Source: Acinetobacter sp.
Lineage (GTDB): Bacteria; Pseudomonadota; Gammaproteobacteria; Pseudomonadales; Moraxellaceae
Direction: 5' to 3'
DNA: 10,200 nt
Assembly (NCBI GenBank): GCA_030152675.1
Contig: JASLIY010000279.1
Span: 1-10,200, forward strand
Made by a program: the position numbers and the translations under genes. Position 1 is the stretch's first letter. Every line of letters begins with the position of its first letter. Below, piece after piece: positions 1-5,580 of this stretch. The notes beneath the pieces were generated by a model. That model ran no database searches, had not been told where the DNA came from, and saw only the letters and a program-made list of their open reading frames with translations.

Positions 1-70
1 AGCCAAGCAGGATCGAACTGCTGACCTCTACAATGCCATTGTAGCGCTCTACCAACTGAGCTATGGCCCC
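1..70 (-). tRNA. tRNA-Ala (anticodon GGC), 3' end cut by window edge
   Basis: Read on the minus strand the gene starts with GGGGCCA at 70-64, and the matching 3' acceptor strand begins TGGCT at 5-1, so the last two paired bases and the discriminator/CCA lie outside the window. The D-arm (AGCTCAGTTGGTAGAGC), an anticodon stem CTACA/TGTAG around loop ATGGCAT, and the T-arm with GTTCGATCC are all visible. The loop gives anticodon GGC, which reads alanine GCC/GCU codons. It lies downstream of gltX on the same strand but has a good promoter of its own. Further tRNA genes may follow outside the window. Confidence 0.97.
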
Positions 71-74
71 AGTC

Positions 75-109
75 TGTGTGAGCGCAATATTAGGATGATT
101 GCTCACACA
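75..109. repeat. Inverted repeat between gltX and tRNA-Ala
   Basis: TGTGTGAGC at 75-83 is exactly complementary to GCTCACACA at 101-109. Folded with a two-base GC bulge the pairing continues inward (GCAAT 84-88 with ATTGC 98-102), giving 12 pairs and a nine-base loop. There is no T-run on either side, so it is not a standard intrinsic terminator. In a gltX read-through transcript it could be a processing hairpin just ahead of the tRNA. Confidence 0.6.
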
Positions 110-115
110 CGTCAA
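80..115 (-). promoter_or_regulatory. Promoter of tRNA-Ala
   Basis: On the minus strand TTGACG (115-110; five of six matches to the -35 consensus) is followed after exactly 17 bases by TAATAT (92-87; four of six matches). Transcription would start near 80, about ten bases before the mature tRNA end at 70. The sequence between the -10 element and the start (TGCGCTC) is GC-rich, as is typical of stringently controlled stable-RNA promoters. An inverted repeat (75-109) covers most of the same stretch. Confidence 0.7.
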
Positions 116-127
116 TAAAAAATTTAA

Positions 128-1636
128 TTAAACCGCATCGATTGGATCATTTTTCGGCAATTTTAAGCTTTCATTGAGTTTTTCCCAGATTTTAAGCTCT
201 TTTTTGCTTGGACCGCCGACGATGCTGAGGGCATTGCGTAGACGAGCAAAGGTTAAATCAGGGCCTAAGGTCACCATCGACTGCATAACTGGTGTTGAAC
301 TGGTTGAACCTGCAATGGCGATAAAGAAGCTCGGCATAAAGTCGCGCAACTTAATTTCCATCTGGGTGGCGAGATCCATCAAGGTTTGGCTCACGCTATC
401 ATTGTTCCAACTGTTCAAGCTTTCTAAACGCCAAATGGCAAATTGTAGGCTTTGACGTACTTGCTCTTCAGACAGTTTTTTACTTTCAAACTGTGCTTTG
501 TCGAGTTGTGGGAACTGGTTGAAGAAGAAACCAGCCCAATTGACCGCTTCAGAAAGCAATTGGATACGAGGTTGGATCGCTGCAGCGATGTCTTCGAGGG
601 TTGCGCGATCAGATTTCCAGTTCAATAGGCGATCAAGCAGTGCTGCAGGGGTGAGGGATTTAATCCACTGACCATTTAACCAGTTGAGTTTTTCAACATC
701 AAAGATCGGACCACCAAGTGATACGCGTTGAATATCAAAGTGGGCAATCATTTCATTCAAACTAAATTTTTCGCTTTCGTCAGGCATTGACCACCCCATA
801 CGGCCTAGATAGTTCAACAAGGCTTCTGGCAGTACACCGATGTCTTTGTAGTAATTGATTGACGTTGGGTTCTTACGTTTTGACAGTTTTGATTTGTCCG
901 GATTACGTAATAGTGGCATATGACATAGGGTTGGCATGTCCCAGCCAAAGTATTGATACAACAATTGGTGCTTCGGTGCAGAAGGAATCCATTCTTCACC
1001 ACGGATCACGTGGGTGATTTGCATCAAATGATCGTCGACCACGTTGGCCAAGTGATAGGTCGGTAAGCCATCGGTTTTCAAGAGGATTTGCATGTCGACT
1101 TGGGCCCAAGGAATTTCAACTTCACCGCGTAGCATGTCGTTGAATTTACAAATCCCTTCAGTCGGCACTTTCATGCGAATCACATGGGCTTCACCTGCAG
1201 CCAAACGCGTTTGTACTTCTTCGGCACTGAGTTGTAGACCGCGGCCATCATAGCGAGGGCTTTCGCCACGTGCTTGTTGGTCGAGGCGCATTTGATCGAG
1301 TTCTTCTGCCGTAGCAAAACAATAAAATGCATGACCTTTTTCAACCAATTCCAAGGCATATTGTTTATAGATTTGCATGCGCTCTGATTGGCGATAAGGC
1401 GCATGTGGGCCACCGACATCAGGACCTTCAGACCAGTTAAGACCCAACCAACGCAACGAATCCAAAATCATTTTTTCAGATTCAGGGGTTGAGCGCAGTT
1501 GATCTGTGTCTTCAATACGCAAAATGAATTCACCGCCGTGTTGCTTGGCAAAACAGAGGTTAAACAGTGCAATGTATGCAGTTCCCACATGTGGGAAACC
1601 AGTTGGGGATGGGGCAATACGAGTACGAACAGTCAT
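128..1636 (-). CDS. gltX: Glutamyl-tRNA synthetase
   Basis: Cytoplasmic class I aminoacyl-tRNA synthetase that charges tRNA-Glu with glutamate using ATP. The 502-residue product has the family's usual length. The N-terminal RIAPSPTG motif (6-13) leads into the HIGH-type element HVGT (16-19). IEDTD (41-45) and HAPYRQSER (78-86) follow, and the KMSKS loop is KLSKR (250-254). The C-terminal half is the helical anticodon-binding domain. The zinc cysteine cluster of the E. coli enzyme is not present; only C106 remains in that stretch (HAFYCFA). The start is the ATG preceding [12 protein letters not shown], which matches the usual N-terminus; no strong Shine-Dalgarno is seen. A perfect TATAAT lies about 34 bases upstream. 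The gene ends in TAA 58 bases before the tRNA-Ala gene. Confidence 0.98.
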   Translation of the reverse strand: MTVRTRIAPSPTGFPHVGTAYIALFNLCFAKQHGGEFILRIEDTDQLRSTPESEKMILDSLRWLGLNWSEGPDVGGPHAPYRQSERMQIYKQYALELVEKGHAFYCFATAEELDQMRLDQQARGESPRYDGRGLQLSAEEVQTRLAAGEAHVIRMKVPTEGICKFNDMLRGEVEIPWAQVDMQILLKTDGLPTYHLANVVDDHLMQITHVIRGEEWIPSAPKHQLLYQYFGWDMPTLCHMPLLRNPDKSKLSKRKNPTSINYYKDIGVLPEALLNYLGRMGWSMPDESEKFSLNEMIAHFDIQRVSLGGPIFDVEKLNWLNGQWIKSLTPAALLDRLLNWKSDRATLEDIAAAIQPRIQLLSEAVNWAGFFFNQFPQLDKAQFESKKLSEEQVRQSLQFAIWRLESLNSWNNDSVSQTLMDLATQMEIKLRDFMPSFFIAIAGSTSSTPVMQSMVTLGPDLTFARLRNALSIVGGPSKKELKIWEKLNESLKLPKNDPIDAV

Positions 1637-1669
1637 AATCAGCTTAACGTCATGATCTAAATAAGCATC

Positions 1670-1697
1670 ATTATAACCAAAAAGCCCAACCGCTTAA
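1670..1697 (-). promoter_or_regulatory. Probable gltX promoter
   Basis: On the minus strand a perfect -10 hexamer TATAAT sits at 1675-1670, placing the transcription start near 1663 and giving a leader of about 27 bases. The -35 candidate is poor: TTAAGC (1697-1692) with a 16-base spacer. It lies inside the stem-loop of the terminator of the upstream gene, so terminator and promoter are packed back to back. Confidence 0.55.
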
Positions 1698-1725
1698 GGC
1701 TTAAATTTGCCTGAGCGATTGGGCT
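1679..1725 (-). terminator. Intrinsic terminator of the small exported-protein gene
   Basis: Arms of 12 bases, 1683-1694 and 1714-1725, pair with one mismatch (AGCCCAAYCGCT type). A weaker AGGC/GCCT pairing lies inside the loop. On the minus strand the stem is followed directly by TTTTT (1683-1679). It ends transcription of the minus-strand gene at 1781-2086 just before the gltX promoter. The other strand has no T-run. Confidence 0.8.
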
Positions 1726-1733
1726 GTTAAATC

Positions 1734-1751
1734 CAGTAGATCAATCTACTG
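1734..1751. repeat. 18-base inverted repeat in the 3' region of the small minus-strand gene
   Basis: CAGTAGAT (1734-1741) and ATCTACTG (1744-1751) are exact complements around a CA centre. It lies between the stop codon at 1781 and the intrinsic terminator, so it would form an extra hairpin in the 3' untranslated RNA. No T-run follows on either strand. It may protect the RNA end or bind a protein as DNA; the sequence does not decide. Confidence 0.5.
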
Positions 1752-1780
1752 CACTGTGTCACTGAGATGAACGGTGTAAA

Positions 1781-2086
1781 TTAAGAACTATGTGGTTGAA
1801 ATAGACTTTGCAGCAAACGTGAAAAACGTTGATGTTGATCCGCCAAGAAGTTTTGTGTTGGCGCACTGTTCATCGAAGTCAAGACTTTAAGCTGATCACT
1901 CTCAAGCATCTGCTTATTGTCACCGCGCTTTTGCTGGTCTAAGGCTTTTTCAATCGGTGATTGACGATCTGTCACCACGCTAGATGAGACAGATTTTGGT
2001 GCTGTTTTAATTACGGCTGCTTGAACCGTAGGGAGAGAACCTAAACTCAAACTTATGATTAGGATTTTAAGCAGTCGAGCATTCAT
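1781..2086 (-). CDS. Small exported protein of unknown function
   Basis: I do not recognise a family. The 101-residue product begins MNARLLKILIISLSLG, a typical short basic stretch and hydrophobic core, with a likely signal peptidase I site after PTVQA (about residue 23). The mature part, roughly 78 residues, is polar and low in hydrophobic segments (TAPKSVSSSVVTDRQ, then KALDQQKRGDNK). It ends in a possibly amphipathic segment with two phenylalanines (FSRLLQSLFQPHSS). It is therefore probably periplasmic. I chose the ATG at 2086 because it starts the signal peptide and has AGGGG/GGAA purine runs upstream. An in-frame ATG at 2137 would add 17 residues but lacks a ribosome site and would bury the signal peptide. 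The gene ends before a good intrinsic terminator, so it appears monocistronic. The reading frame is real on the evidence of signal peptide plus terminator. Confidence 0.72.
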   Translation of the reverse strand: MNARLLKILIISLSLGSLPTVQAAVIKTAPKSVSSSVVTDRQSPIEKALDQQKRGDNKQMLESDQLKVLTSMNSAPTQNFLADQHQRFSRLLQSLFQPHSS

Positions 2087-2159
2087 TCCAATATCCCCTA
2101 AGATTGATTTTCTTCTTTTTACGCTGAGGACTTTCATCCCAAGCGATGTTCAACTAAAA

Positions 2160-2177
2160 ACGTGATTGCAATCACGT
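2160..2177. repeat. Perfect 18-base palindrome, operator-like
   Basis: ACGTGATTGCAATCACGT is its own reverse complement over all 18 bases. It lies 73 bases upstream of the start codon of the small exported-protein gene. On the minus strand it is followed by TTTTT, but no minus-strand gene lies ahead of it, so a protein-binding site is more likely than a terminator. The regulator is not identifiable from sequence. Confidence 0.5.
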
Positions 2178-2200
2178 GAAAACGCTTCTTTTAACAAACA

Positions 2201-2238
2201 AACCAACATGCTCTGCAGCATGGTGGGTGTTTTTATTT
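2201..2238 (+). terminator. Terminator-like hairpin with no plus-strand gene in front
   Basis: CATGCT (2207-2212) pairs with AGCATG (2217-2222) around loop CTGC. The pairing extends imperfectly outward to ACC (2202-2204) and GGT/GGGT. The plus strand then runs GTTTTTATTT (2229-2238). On the minus strand the hairpin is followed by TTGGTTTGTTTGTT, so it could work in either direction. Nothing recognisable is transcribed into it from either side. Confidence 0.5.
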
Positions 2239-2260
2239 CATCAGCCAAAGGTGCTGATGA
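2238..2260. repeat. Inverted repeat with 8-base arms
   Basis: TCATCAGC (2238-2245) and GCTGATGA (2253-2260) are exact complements around a seven-base loop. It directly follows the T-run of the preceding hairpin. No T-run follows on the plus strand, so it is not clearly a terminator. Confidence 0.45.
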
Positions 2261-2396
2261 GAAAGCTTACTTTTTACGTAACTCATGTGTTAAATAATTT
2301 AGGTAAAAATGTAAGTGATTCATTTTAGCATTTTAAGCGCATAATGTTATCACTAATTGGAATATATTAAGAAAAAAATATTATGAATAATAATTT

Positions 2397-2442
2397 AGCG
2401 CTAAAACATTGAATCTACTTTGTTTTAGAACGCTTGTTTTTT
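2397..2442 (+). terminator. Orphan intrinsic terminator, possible end of a small RNA
   Basis: AGCG (2397-2400) pairs with CGCT (2431-2434) and CTAAAACA (2401-2408) pairs with TGTTTTAG (2421-2428), with a two-base AA bulge and a 12-base loop. The plus strand then reads TGTTTTTT (2435-2442). The minus strand lacks a T-run, so direction is plus. No protein gene precedes it. A near-consensus -10 CATAAT (2340-2345) with a poor -35 would give a transcript of about 90 bases from near 2351. Confidence 0.5.
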
Positions 2443-2651
2443 GAAGTGTTTGGGTGAAAAATAATCTACATAAAATCATCAGCTAAGCCTCAGATTTTCT
2501 CTGTTTTATTCAAGGAAACACCTTGAGTATGATGCTAAAACCCTGTGATAGTAAGCCTTTACCATTGGTCGATTAAAAGCGCATCATTGTTATTTTTCCT
2601 ATTTTTGGATCAAAGTGTGAGCAGCTTGGAGGTGGTTGTGGATATCAATCT

Positions 2652-2678
2652 TGTTTAAAACTATCGGGATTTTAAACA
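2652..2678. promoter_or_regulatory. Inverted repeat upstream of sbp, candidate operator
   Basis: TGTTTAAAA (2652-2660) and TTTTAAACA (2670-2678) are exact complements separated by CTATCGGGA. The centre lies about 92 bases before the predicted sbp transcription start, a distance at which activators of the LysR type often bind. Sulfate-uptake genes are commonly under the LysR-type regulators CysB/Cbl. Assigning this site to either is a guess. Confidence 0.45.
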
Positions 2679-2680
2679 GT

Positions 2681-2752
2681 ATGACCATCATCTTGTGCTT
2701 GATTGCGCATCAGGAGTGCAATTGCAGCTTTTGGGTTTATTACTTATATTAA
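2681..2752 (+). CDS. Questionable 23-codon Cys-containing leader frame before sbp
   Basis: ATG at 2681 opens a 23-residue frame (MTIILCLIAHQEC, then NCSFWVYYLY) ending in TAA at 2750-2752. It has three cysteines (6, 13, 15) and is hydrophobic. Only a weak purine run (GGGA, 2666-2669) lies ahead. The favoured sbp promoter lies inside its 3' half, so it would be translated only from a more upstream start. It may well be chance. Confidence 0.12.
   Translation: MTIILCLIAHQECNCSFWVYYLY
2717..2750 (+). promoter_or_regulatory. Probable sbp promoter with palindrome on the -35
   Basis: TTGCAG (2722-2727) and TATATT (2745-2750; five of six matches) are 17 bases apart, giving a start near 2757 and a leader of about 27 bases. 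The -35 has only the TTG part of the consensus. A perfect 10-base palindrome TGCAATTGCA (2717-2726) overlaps it, where a bound protein would affect polymerase access. Confidence 0.5.
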
Positions 2753-2783
2753 ATTTCAAATGAATACTTAGAATGACATCCGT

Positions 2784-3818
2784 ATGAAATCCCAATTTAA
2801 AAATAAATTTCTCTCCGCGGTCTTGCTGTTGGGTAGCGCTACCGCAGTGACCGCAACGCTGACCACAACAGCACAAGCGGCTCAACGTGAATTTTTAAAC
2901 GTCTCTTATGATGCGACGCGTGAATTCTATGACGAATTCAACAAATCCTTCGCAGGCTATTGGAAAAGTCGCACCGGCGTTGATGTGAAGTTCAAGCAAT
3001 CGCATGGTGGATCAGGCAAGCAAGCGCGCTCTGTTGTCGATGGCTTAAAAGGTGATGTAGTGACTTTGGCACTGGCCAATGATATTGAAGAAATCGCCAA
3101 GTCTGGACAGATTCGCAAAGACTGGCAAAAACAATTTCCTCATAACTCAGCCCCTTATACTTCAACCATCGTGTTTATGGTGCGTAAAGGTAATCCAAAG
3201 AATATCAAAGACTGGTCAGACCTGACCCGTCCGGGTGTTGAAATCATCACACCGAATCCTAAAACTGGTGGTCTACCGCGTTGGATCTATTTGTCGGCTT
3301 GGGGCTATAGCTTAAAACAGCCGGGTGGTAACGATGCCACGGCGCGTGAGTTCGTTTCCAAGATGTACCACAACGTCAAAGTCATGGACCCTGCAGCACG
3401 TGGTTCAATGACGACCTTTGCTGAACGTGGCATCGGTGATGTGTTGTTGACCTGGGAAAATGAGGCCATGGTGACGCGTAAGACCTTGGGCAATAACAAG
3501 TTTGATATTGTGTACCCATCGATCTCGATCTTGACGGAACCTTCAGTGGCGATTGTCGATCGCACCGTGGAGAAAAATGGCAATAAATGGTTAGCGACGG
3601 GATATATCAACTATCTGTACTCACCATTGGGTCAAGATATGGCAGCCAAGCATTTCTATCGCCCACGCAATGAAAAAGTGATGGCGAAATACGCGGCACA
3701 ATTTCCAAAGTTAAAAACGTTTACCATTGATGAAGTCTTTGGCGGATGGCCGAAAGCGCAACAAACCCATTTTGCGAACGGCGGTGTGTTTGACCAGATT
3801 TATAGCACTAAGCGTTAA
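2784..3818 (+). CDS. sbp: Periplasmic sulfate-binding protein of an ABC transporter
   Basis: Binds sulfate (possibly thiosulfate or a related oxyanion) in the periplasm and delivers it to a CysTWA-type importer. The 344-residue product has a signal peptide with AxA cleavage after TTTAQA (residue 32). The mature start AQREFLNVSYDATREF fits the family opening. KQSHGGSGKQARSV, the ARGS loop, IGDVLLTWENEA, LYSPLGQ and the C-terminal TIDEVFGGW and HFANGGVFDQI are all typical of Sbp. The anion-binding loop is NPKTGGLPRW (158-167), whereas the E. coli/Salmonella proteins as I recall them have NPKTSGGARW. The start is the ATG before the signal peptide. It has no clear Shine-Dalgarno, and a four-codon frame (2773-2787) ends in a TGA overlapping it. 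No permease or ATPase genes adjoin it; a terminator follows. Confidence 0.93.
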   Translation: MKSQFKNKFLSAVLLLGSATAVTATLTTTAQAAQREFLNVSYDATREFYDEFNKSFAGYWKSRTGVDVKFKQSHGGSGKQARSVVDGLKGDVVTLALANDIEEIAKSGQIRKDWQKQFPHNSAPYTSTIVFMVRKGNPKNIKDWSDLTRPGVEIITPNPKTGGLPRWIYLSAWGYSLKQPGGNDATAREFVSKMYHNVKVMDPAARGSMTTFAERGIGDVLLTWENEAMVTRKTLGNNKFDIVYPSISILTEPSVAIVDRTVEKNGNKWLATGYINYLYSPLGQDMAAKHFYRPRNEKVMAKYAAQFPKLKTFTIDEVFGGWPKAQQTHFANGGVFDQIYSTKR

Positions 3819-3841
3819 GTCATCGGTTTTGTCACATATCG

Positions 3842-3869
3842 AGGCTGCCTTTTAAGGTGGCCTTTTTTT
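3842..3869 (+). terminator. Intrinsic terminator of sbp
   Basis: AGGCTGCC (3842-3849) pairs with GGTGGCCT (3856-3863), two of the eight pairs being G-T wobbles, around loop TTTTAA. Seven Ts (3863-3869) follow. It begins 24 bases after the sbp stop codon and separates sbp from the downstream symporter gene. Confidence 0.9.
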
Positions 3870-3920
3870 GCACAAGTAAATTAAGTTTGTTGGATAAAAA
3901 TAAAACAATATTCGCGCAAA

Positions 3921-3958
3921 GCCTGATCTGGCAATCGATTGCTGAAATTTCATCAGGC
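3921..3958. promoter_or_regulatory. Nested palindrome upstream of the symporter gene
   Basis: GCCTGAT (3921-3927) and ATCAGGC (3952-3958) form an outer inverted repeat. Inside it GCAATCGATTGC (3931-3942) is a perfect 12-base palindrome. The block lies 46 bases or more before the -10 of the DASS gene promoter, a usual place for activator or repressor binding. It is not followed by a T-run. Confidence 0.45.
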
Positions 3959-3992
3959 ATATCTAGATAATTCATATATTACATTTTTTTGT

Positions 3993-4022
3993 AAATTTCA
4001 TCATATAATGTGATCAATCACA
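3993..4022 (+). promoter_or_regulatory. Probable symporter promoter with operator at the start site
   Basis: A perfect -10 TATAAT is at 4004-4009, but I find no good -35 at 15-19 bases upstream, which suggests an activator. AAATTTCATCA (3993-4003) directly before it repeats a copy at 3945-3955. From 4009, TGTGAT and ATCACA (4009-4014, 4017-4022) form an inverted repeat across the expected start near 4016, a typical repressor position. The spacing is two bases too short for a CRP site. Confidence 0.5.
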
Positions 4023-4027
4023 CACCA

Positions 4028-4070
4028 ATATTTAAAAAATATGCATCACGTAGGGTATTGAAAAATACTC
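4028..4070 (+). other. Structured leader of the symporter mRNA
   Basis: The predicted 5' leader is about 120 bases. It holds ATATTT/AAATAT (4028-4042, three-base loop) and a seven-pair stem 4053-4059/4064-4070 closed by a GAAA tetraloop. These could affect message stability or translation. I recognise no known riboswitch or terminator in it. Confidence 0.3.
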
Positions 4071-4136
4071 GGCGCGTAGAGGCTATTTTAAATACGGATA
4101 GAAATGTACTGAAATGAATATTCAGAAGGATGTTGT

Positions 4137-5546
4137 ATGAATGTGCCTCACTTGGAAACACCCACCAATGCCATGCCGAAAGGCTTGGTCAAGGGATGGG
4201 TGATTATTGCATTGGCCTGCGTACTGTCGATTGGACTTTATCTGATTTTACCCTATGCGGATACGACCAATAAGGGCTTAAGTCTATTACTGTTTATTGC
4301 CATCTTGTGGCTGACAGAAGCAATCCACATCACCATTACCGCCTTGTTGGTGCCGGTGCTGGCCTTGTTGATTGGGATGCCATCTGAAACTGCGGGAGAG
4401 TTAAAACCGCTGACGATGAGCAAGGCATTAAGTACTTTTGCTGATCCGATTATTTTTCTATTTTTTGGTGGCTTTGCTTTGGCCACAGCCTTACACATGC
4501 AGAAACTGGATCGTAAAATTGCGATGTGGATTATGTCCATGTCCCGAGGGCATTTGGGCTTCTCGGTGTTTACGATTTTCTTGGTCACCGCTGTGTTGTC
4601 GATGTGGATTTCCAATACCGCGACTGCGGCGATGATGCTGCCTTTGGCTTTGGGATTGCTGTCACATTTAGATGCGCAGAAAGAGCGTAAAACCTTTGTA
4701 TTTATTCTGCTTGGGATCGCATACTCTGCCAATATTGGGGGGTTAGGCACGCTGGTGGGTTCACCGCCGAATGCGATTGCTGCCAAGGCATTGGGCTATG
4801 ATTTTTATGATTGGATGAAGATCGGCGTGCCGATGATGTTGCTGATTTTACCGGCCATGTTGATCAGTCTCTATGTGGTGTTGCGTCCAAAACTGAATCA
4901 CAAAGTGGAACTGGTGACGGAAGATATTCCATGGACCAAAATGCGCATCGCCACCATGCTGTTGTTTGTCAGTACCGCCTTGGCTTGGATTTTGAGTAAA
5001 AAGATTGGTGAGCTGTTGGCGATTACGCAGACCGATACGTGGATTGCCTTACTTGCCGCGTGTTTGGTGGTGATCATGGGCACAGCCACATGGAAAAATA
5101 TTGCCGACAATACCGACTGGGGTGTCTTGATGTTGTTTGGTGGTGGCTTGACCTTAAGTGCGGTGCTCAAAGATTCGGGTACCTCGCTGGTCTTGGGACA
5201 GAGTTTGGCCAATGCCTTCGGTGATGTTTCACCATTTTGGATCATCATCATCGTCACTACATTTATTATCTTTCTGACCGAGTTCACCAGTAATACCGCA
5301 TCTGCAGCATTGTTGGTTCCTGTATTTGCTGCCATTGCAGATCAGATGAATATGCCGGCTGAAATTTTGGTGGTGGTGATTGGGATCGGGGCCTCGTGTG
5401 CCTTTATGTTGCCTGTTGCGACTCCGCCGAATGCCATTGTATTTGGAACGGGGCATATTCGTCAGAGTGAGATGGTTCGCGTTGGGATGGTACTCAATAT
5501 TTTGTGTATCGCCATTATTTCTTTATTTGTGTACTGGTTTTTTTAA
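4137..5546 (+). CDS. Sodium-coupled anion symporter, DASS/SLC13 (CitT/INDY) family
   Basis: Inner-membrane carrier that imports a di- or tricarboxylate, or possibly sulfate, with Na+. The 469-residue protein has the family length and about 11 or more hydrophobic segments, with a short polar N-terminus. Both inverted-repeat halves carry the ligand- and sodium-binding signature: SNTATAAMMLP (159-169) with SPPNAI (209-214), and SNTASAALLVP (385-395) with TPPNAI (429-434). In VcINDY the two SNT motifs contact substrate carboxylates. The start has a good Shine-Dalgarno, AGAAGGAT (4124-4131), five bases before ATG. The substrate cannot be read from the sequence; its place beside sbp hints at sulfate, but both C4-dicarboxylate and sulfate carriers share these motifs. 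No clear terminator follows it. Confidence 0.93.
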   Translation: MNVPHLETPTNAMPKGLVKGWVIIALACVLSIGLYLILPYADTTNKGLSLLLFIAILWLTEAIHITITALLVPVLALLIGMPSETAGELKPLTMSKALSTFADPIIFLFFGGFALATALHMQKLDRKIAMWIMSMSRGHLGFSVFTIFLVTAVLSMWISNTATAAMMLPLALGLLSHLDAQKERKTFVFILLGIAYSANIGGLGTLVGSPPNAIAAKALGYDFYDWMKIGVPMMLLILPAMLISLYVVLRPKLNHKVELVTEDIPWTKMRIATMLLFVSTALAWILSKKIGELLAITQTDTWIALLAACLVVIMGTATWKNIADNTDWGVLMLFGGGLTLSAVLKDSGTSLVLGQSLANAFGDVSPFWIIIIVTTFIIFLTEFTSNTASAALLVPVFAAIADQMNMPAEILVVVIGIGASCAFMLPVATPPNAIVFGTGHIRQSEMVRVGMVLNILCIAIISLFVYWFF

Positions 5547-5580
5547 GCCATGCCGGTGCAATAAAAACGTCAAAATGTGA

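Larger units (their letters stand above)
2087..2783. other. AT-rich 697-base intergenic region, no convincing protein gene
   Basis: This gap between the divergent small exported-protein gene and sbp contains only short open frames. It holds, in order: an 18-base palindrome (2160-2177), a plus-strand terminator-like hairpin (2201-2238), an inverted repeat (2238-2260), a 12-base palindrome TTTAGCGCTAAA (2394-2405), a second terminator-like hairpin (2397-2442), a 6-base-arm repeat TCAAGG/CCTTGA (2510-2526), a 9-base-arm repeat (2652-2678) and the sbp promoter. This is far more symmetry than leader DNA needs, and suggests regulatory sites and possibly a small RNA. Confidence 0.6.

Noticed and set aside
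2087..2137. Upstream in-frame ATG (2137) for the small exported protein
   Set aside because: It would add 17 charged and polar residues before a complete signal peptide and has no ribosome site; ATG 2086 fits better.
2510..2526. TCAAGG/CCTTGA hairpin as a terminator
   Set aside because: Only six pairs and no T-run follows on either strand.
4009..4022. CRP or FNR site at the symporter start
   Set aside because: Half-sites resemble TGTGA/TCACA, but the gap is four rather than six bases, and the FNR spacing does not fit either.
4253..4786. Open frame of 177 codons antisense to the symporter gene
   Set aside because: It lies wholly opposite a well-supported membrane protein gene, has no ribosome site or recognisable domain, and is typical of mirror frames in hydrophobic coding DNA.
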